From Halomarina salina (GTDB taxonomy: Archaea > Halobacteriota > Halobacteria > Halobacteriales > Haloarculaceae): DNA of 64,000 nt. Position numbers and translations under genes: made by a program. The stretch spans positions 124,001 through 188,000 of the forward strand of contig NZ_JALLGW010000001.1 in the NCBI RefSeq assembly GCF_023074835.1, written 5' to 3'. Under the pieces are notes generated by a model. That model was not told the origin of the DNA, searched no databases, and worked only from the letters and a program-made list of their open reading frames with translations. Of this stretch, positions 61,024-64,000 are shown piece after piece (position 1 is the stretch's first letter; the number at the start of each line of letters is the position of its first letter).

Positions 61024-61364
61024 TTCCGCCCGCCGTCGCCGTCGGAGTCGGTGGCGTCGCCGGTGCGGTCGCTCGCCACCTCGTCTCCGAGCGAATCGAA
61101 CGCGGACTGCTCGACACGTTCGCCGTCAACCTAGTCGGGAGCTTCCTGCTCGGCGTCCTCGTCGCGGCACCGGTCGACGGGACGGTCGTGCTCGTCGGGG
61201 GAACGGGGTTCTGCGGCGCGTTCACGACGTTCTCGACCACGGCCGTCGAGACGGTCGAACTCGCGGCAGAGGGGCGGTCGAGCGCCGTCGCTGTCGTCCT
61301 CGCGATGCTCAGCGGGGCGCTGGTGGCCGTCGTCGCCGGGAGTGCGGTCGGGGGGCTGTTCTGA
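61020..61364 (+). CDS. crcB2: fluoride channel CrcB, second copy, CTG start
   Basis: A 114-residue CrcB paralogue: AVGVGGVAGAVARHLVSERIER, DTFAVNLVGSFLLGVL (Asn) and VGGTGFCGAFTTFSTTAVETVELA, with four helices. In its frame there is no ATG, GTG or TTG at a sensible place; codons from about 60960 to 61060 offer only CTG at 61020. That CTG overlaps the crcB1 stop as CTGA, exactly where ATGA/GTGA couplings are normally found. CTG initiation with translational coupling is therefore the simplest reading. Confidence 0.85.
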   Translation: MIPPAVAVGVGGVAGAVARHLVSERIERGLLDTFAVNLVGSFLLGVLVAAPVDGTVVLVGGTGFCGAFTTFSTTAVETVELAAEGRSSAVAVVLAMLSGALVAVVAGSAVGGLF

Positions 61365-61421
61365 CTCTCGGCCGAGGCGGAGACTGGGGAACTTTACCGC
61401 AGCGCGGAGACTGCTCCAGTC

Positions 61422-62432
61422 GTGACTTCTGGACAGCCACTTCGAATCGCGTCCATCGGTGCTGGCGGCTGGGGCGTCCACGTCGCCAGTCAGGTGCTCG
61501 GCGACGACCGGGCGTCCCTCGTCGCGCTCGCTGACGTGAGCGAGGAGAGTCGAACCCGCGCCGGTGCGGAACTCGGCGTCCCCGCCGAGATGCGGTTCGA
61601 GGACCCCGGCGAACTGCTCGAGACGACCGACCTCGATGCCGTCATCGTCACCACACCGCACGCGCTCCACTACGACCACGTCAGTGCCGCGATGGACCGG
61701 GGGCTCCACGTCTACTGCGAGAAGCCGTTCACCACCGACGTCGACGACGCGCGCGACCTCGTCCGACGGGCGGAGGCCCGCTCCGAGGTGACGATGGTCG
61801 GCTTCCAGCGCCACCACGAACAGCCCTACCTCGCCGCGCGGGAGCGAACCCGCGACGCGGCGCCGAGCCTCATCACGGCCGAGATAACGCAGGACTGGAT
61901 CGAGAACTTCCGGACGACCTGGCGGGCGAACCCCGACCTCAGCGGCGGCGGCCAGCTGTACGACACCGGGAGCCACCTGGTCGACGTCGTCCTCTGGCTG
62001 GCGGACGCGAGGCCGACGTCGGTCAGCGCCGAGATGGTGTTCGACGACGCCGAGCAGCGCGTGGACGTCCAGGCGCTCCTCAGTATCCGGTTCGACTCCG
62101 GCGCGGTCGCGAACGTCACCGTCTCGGGCGACTCGGCCACCGTCCGCGAGCACGTCCACGTCTGGACCGAGGAGGGCGCGACCTACGTCGACGGCCGCGG
62201 CTGGACCGAGCGCTCGCTGCGCGTGGTCGACCCCGAGAACACGACCAGCCAGCCGCTCGTCACGGAGGCCGAGACGCGCGGGAAGATGGAGGCGTTCGTC
62301 GACGCCATCGTCGGCGGCGAGTCGCCGCCGGTCACCGTCCGGCACGGCTTCTACGTCACCGCGGTCCTCGAAGCCGCCTACGAGTCGGCCCGCGACGAGG
62401 GCCGACGGGTCGCCATCGACCTCGACGCGTGA
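61422..62432 (+). CDS. Gfo/Idh/MocA family oxidoreductase
   Basis: A 336-residue NAD(P)-dependent sugar or inositol dehydrogenase-like protein. The N-terminal Rossmann fold is IASIGAGGWGVHVASQVL. The diagnostic HVYCEKPFTTDVDDARDL lies near residue 110, and GGQLYDTGSHLVDVVLWLADA supplies the catalytic Asp/His (DxGSHxxD). The C-terminal beta-sheet domain follows. The GTG start is 28 nt after an actttacc box. The substrate is unknown; it may be part of surface glycan metabolism given the neighbours, but this is weak. Confidence 0.9.
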   Translation: MTSGQPLRIASIGAGGWGVHVASQVLGDDRASLVALADVSEESRTRAGAELGVPAEMRFEDPGELLETTDLDAVIVTTPHALHYDHVSAAMDRGLHVYCEKPFTTDVDDARDLVRRAEARSEVTMVGFQRHHEQPYLAARERTRDAAPSLITAEITQDWIENFRTTWRANPDLSGGGQLYDTGSHLVDVVLWLADARPTSVSAEMVFDDAEQRVDVQALLSIRFDSGAVANVTVSGDSATVREHVHVWTEEGATYVDGRGWTERSLRVVDPENTTSQPLVTEAETRGKMEAFVDAIVGGESPPVTVRHGFYVTAVLEAAYESARDEGRRVAIDLDA

Positions 62433-62518
62433 CCGGGCGCCCGCCGACGGGTCGGTGACGAACCGGCCCGCCGGGGCGAGTCGATGGATTGATTCGGTCG
62501 GCACGGGCTATCTCGTGC

Positions 62519-63535
62519 GTGAATAGAGAGGGCTTCGTGGCGACCGCTGCCGGGTTCCTCCTCGCGGGGGCCGTGTTCGCGGTCATGTTCTGGCTGGTCG
62601 ACGCTGAGGCCGTCGTCCGGGCGCTGAGTCGCGCGGACGCCGGACTGCTCGCCGTCGTCGCCCTGACCATCGTCTGCTGGAACGCCTCGTGGGGCGTCGC
62701 GCTCTGGAACGTCCTGCAGGCACAGGGCGTCACCGTGCAGTGGTACCAGGCACTGCTGGTCAACGCGGCTGGCGCGTTCGCCAACCACGTCACGCCGTTC
62801 GGACAGGCGGGCGGCGAACCCGTCACGGCGTGGCTGCTCTCCCGGACGGCGGACACGGACTACGAGGTGGGTCTCGCCTCGGTCGCCAGCCTCGACGCTA
62901 TCAACGTCGTCCCGTCGCTGTCGTTCGCCGCCCTCGGTGCGACCTACTACGTCGGGGTCGTCGCCGTCGGCGACCGGCTCGGCTATCTGCCGGTCGCCGT
63001 CGTGGCACTGGCCCTCGTCGTCCCCGTCGTCGCCGTCCTCGTCTGGCGGCAGCGGCGAACGGTCGAGCGGTACGTCGGGGCGGCGCTCGCCCGCCTGTGG
63101 CGTGGCGTCGCCACCCTGGTGCCGCGACTCTCGCCGCCCCGTCCGGGGGCGCTCAGAGAACGGGTCGAGGCGTTCGTCGAGGCGGTCGAGCGCGTCGCCA
63201 GCGACCGACCGCGGCTGGCGGCCGCGCTGGCGTTCTCGGCGCTCGGCTGGCTGCTCCAGTCCGTCGGCCTCTGGGTGACGTTCGTCGCGCTCGACGCACC
63301 GATACCGGCGTACGTCGCCTTCTTCGTCGTCCCGATGGGAACGTTGGGGAGCGTCTTCCCCACGCCGGGCGGTCTCGGCGGCATCGAGGCCATCAACGTC
63401 ACGCTCATCACCATCGTGACGGACGTCGCCCCGGCGACCGTGGCGGCCGCCGTCACCATCCACAGCGTCGGCGGCTACCTGCTGACGAACGGTATCGGTG
63501 CCCTCGCGACCGGCGCGCTCGGCGTCCGGCCGTGA
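62519..63535 (+). CDS. YbhN/LPG-synthase-TM family membrane protein
   Basis: A 338-residue UPF0104-type protein with about eight helices: AGFLLAGAVFAVMFWL, LLVNAAGAFANHVTPFGQAGGEPVTAWLL (a family hallmark), and VPMGTLGSVFPTPGGLGGIEAINVTLI near the C terminus. Family members are thought to handle lipid-linked intermediates. GTG at 62519 is preferred over a TTG 30 bases upstream because the first helix follows closely. It is a paralogue of the protein at 19,993-21,027. Confidence 0.87.
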   Translation: MNREGFVATAAGFLLAGAVFAVMFWLVDAEAVVRALSRADAGLLAVVALTIVCWNASWGVALWNVLQAQGVTVQWYQALLVNAAGAFANHVTPFGQAGGEPVTAWLLSRTADTDYEVGLASVASLDAINVVPSLSFAALGATYYVGVVAVGDRLGYLPVAVVALALVVPVVAVLVWRQRRTVERYVGAALARLWRGVATLVPRLSPPRPGALRERVEAFVEAVERVASDRPRLAAALAFSALGWLLQSVGLWVTFVALDAPIPAYVAFFVVPMGTLGSVFPTPGGLGGIEAINVTLITIVTDVAPATVAAAVTIHSVGGYLLTNGIGALATGALGVRP

Positions 63536-63584
63536 GCGTCCGCGTGAACGTGGAACGAGCAGCCGAGAGCGTCCAGAGTCGACA

Positions 63585-64000
63585 CTACAGGTAGCCGAGG
63601 TCCCGCAGTCGGTCGTCGACGTCGAGGCGTTCGGCCTCGTCGAGCGCCCCGTCGGTGGTCGGGAGGAGTCGCCGGAGTCGCGCGGCGCGGTCCGGGTCCG
63701 CCACGGGCGCGAGTTGCCGGGGGTCGGCCGCCAGGTCGTACAGTTCGGGCGACCAGTCGCGGTCCGGGTACTCGACGTAGCACAGCCCCTCCGCCCGAAT
63801 CGCCCGTGCGTGGTTCTTCTGCCGGTGTAACGAGGTGCCGCAGGCGCGCATGTACGCCGGGCGGTCGTCGACGCCCGCTTCCGGCCTGATGGCGTCGCCG
63901 TCGACTTCGACGTCCGCCTCGACACCCAGCGCGTCCAGCAGCGTCGGGAAGACGTCGACTTGACGAACCTGTGCGTCGACCGTGGCTGGGCTGATTCCGG
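63585..64000 (-). CDS. sulfatase family protein, C-terminal part
   Basis: The gene runs off the right edge; only the last 138 codons are present. The visible part reads RQVDVFPTLLDALGVEADVEVDG, then RPAYMRACGTSLHRQKNHARAIRAEGLCYVEYPDRDWSPELYDLAADPRQLAPVADP and ends LDVDDRLRDLGYL. The VDVFPTLLD segment and the ELYDLAADP segment are typical of the C-terminal region of alkaline-phosphatase-superfamily sulfatases. The active-site CxPSR region would lie outside the window. Confidence 0.85.
   Translation of the reverse strand, partial: GISPATVDAQVRQVDVFPTLLDALGVEADVEVDGDAIRPEAGVDDRPAYMRACGTSLHRQKNHARAIRAEGLCYVEYPDRDWSPELYDLAADPRQLAPVADPDRAARLRRLLPTTDGALDEAERLDVDDRLRDLGYL

Overview
The window comes from a haloarchaeon (class Halobacteria). 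The DNA is very GC-rich and the predicted proteins are strongly acidic. Most genes start without a leader, with a T/A-rich box about 27 nt before the start codon, and many proteins belong to families known only from Halobacteria (HVO_0416- and HVO_0476-type zinc fingers, DUF2070, DUF5611, DUF6432, DUF7093/DUF7097-like). Archaeal core genes are also present: ABCE1/RLI, elongation factor 1-alpha with ribosomal protein S10, archaeal type II GAPDH and SepF. Genes are dense on both strands, with short gaps and several 1- or 4-base overlaps.

Layout. 1-6.4 kb: DUF389 membrane protein, universal stress protein, UvrD-type helicase, a 55-residue zinc finger, and DUF2070. 6.5-9.7 kb: a GMP-synthase-type glutamine amidotransferase divergent from a TrmB-like regulator, then an HNH-like zinc protein, DUF192 and a small winged-helix regulator. 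9.8-15.8 kb: an EMC6-like protein coupled to RLI, a PHP-domain phosphoesterase, a PrsW-like protease, and a coupled pair ending in FAU-1. 15.8-22.6 kb: a secreted LVIVD-repeat protein with a PGF-CTERM-type tail, a ROK sugar kinase divergent from an SDR, several membrane proteins and a LURP-one-like protein. 22.8-35 kb: UvrA, a lipoprotein, a BNR/YVTN-repeat protein, a geranylgeranyl-reductase-family flavoprotein, SepF, small zinc or winged-helix proteins, a YgfZ/GcvT-like protein, a second lipoprotein and a PUA protein. 35.07-35.76 kb: a non-coding stretch holding an inverted pair of an interspersed repeat. 35.8-42.1 kb: RNase R-like RNB exonuclease, a three-gene ABC export or assembly operon, and a DUF4352-like lipoprotein.

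42.47-48.14 kb is an integrated mobile element of about 5.7 kb. It lies between a 19-bp direct repeat that copies the 3' end of the intact tRNA-Ala(CGC) gene at 48,139-48,210. It is visibly more AT-rich than its flanks. It carries a tyrosine recombinase, several unrecognised genes, a palindromic operator-like site, and two diverged direct copies (about 414 and 411 bp) of a non-coding module. Each module has a strong archaeal TATA box, a near-invariant core and a stem that survives with a G-U replacement. This is the most novel part of the window.

48.1-64 kb returns to core sequence. A minus-strand run holds an ACT-domain protein coupled to homoserine dehydrogenase, then EF-1-alpha, S10 and tRNA-Ala. 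It is followed by an Hsp20 and type II GAPDH divergent from an M29/NicX-like aminopeptidase, an HVO_0476-type zinc finger, two protein-isoaspartate-methyltransferase homologues flanking another methyltransferase, a HerA-like ATPase, two overlapping fluoride-channel (CrcB) genes where the second appears to start at CTG, a Gfo/Idh oxidoreductase, a flippase-like membrane protein, and the C-terminal part of a sulfatase cut by the window edge.
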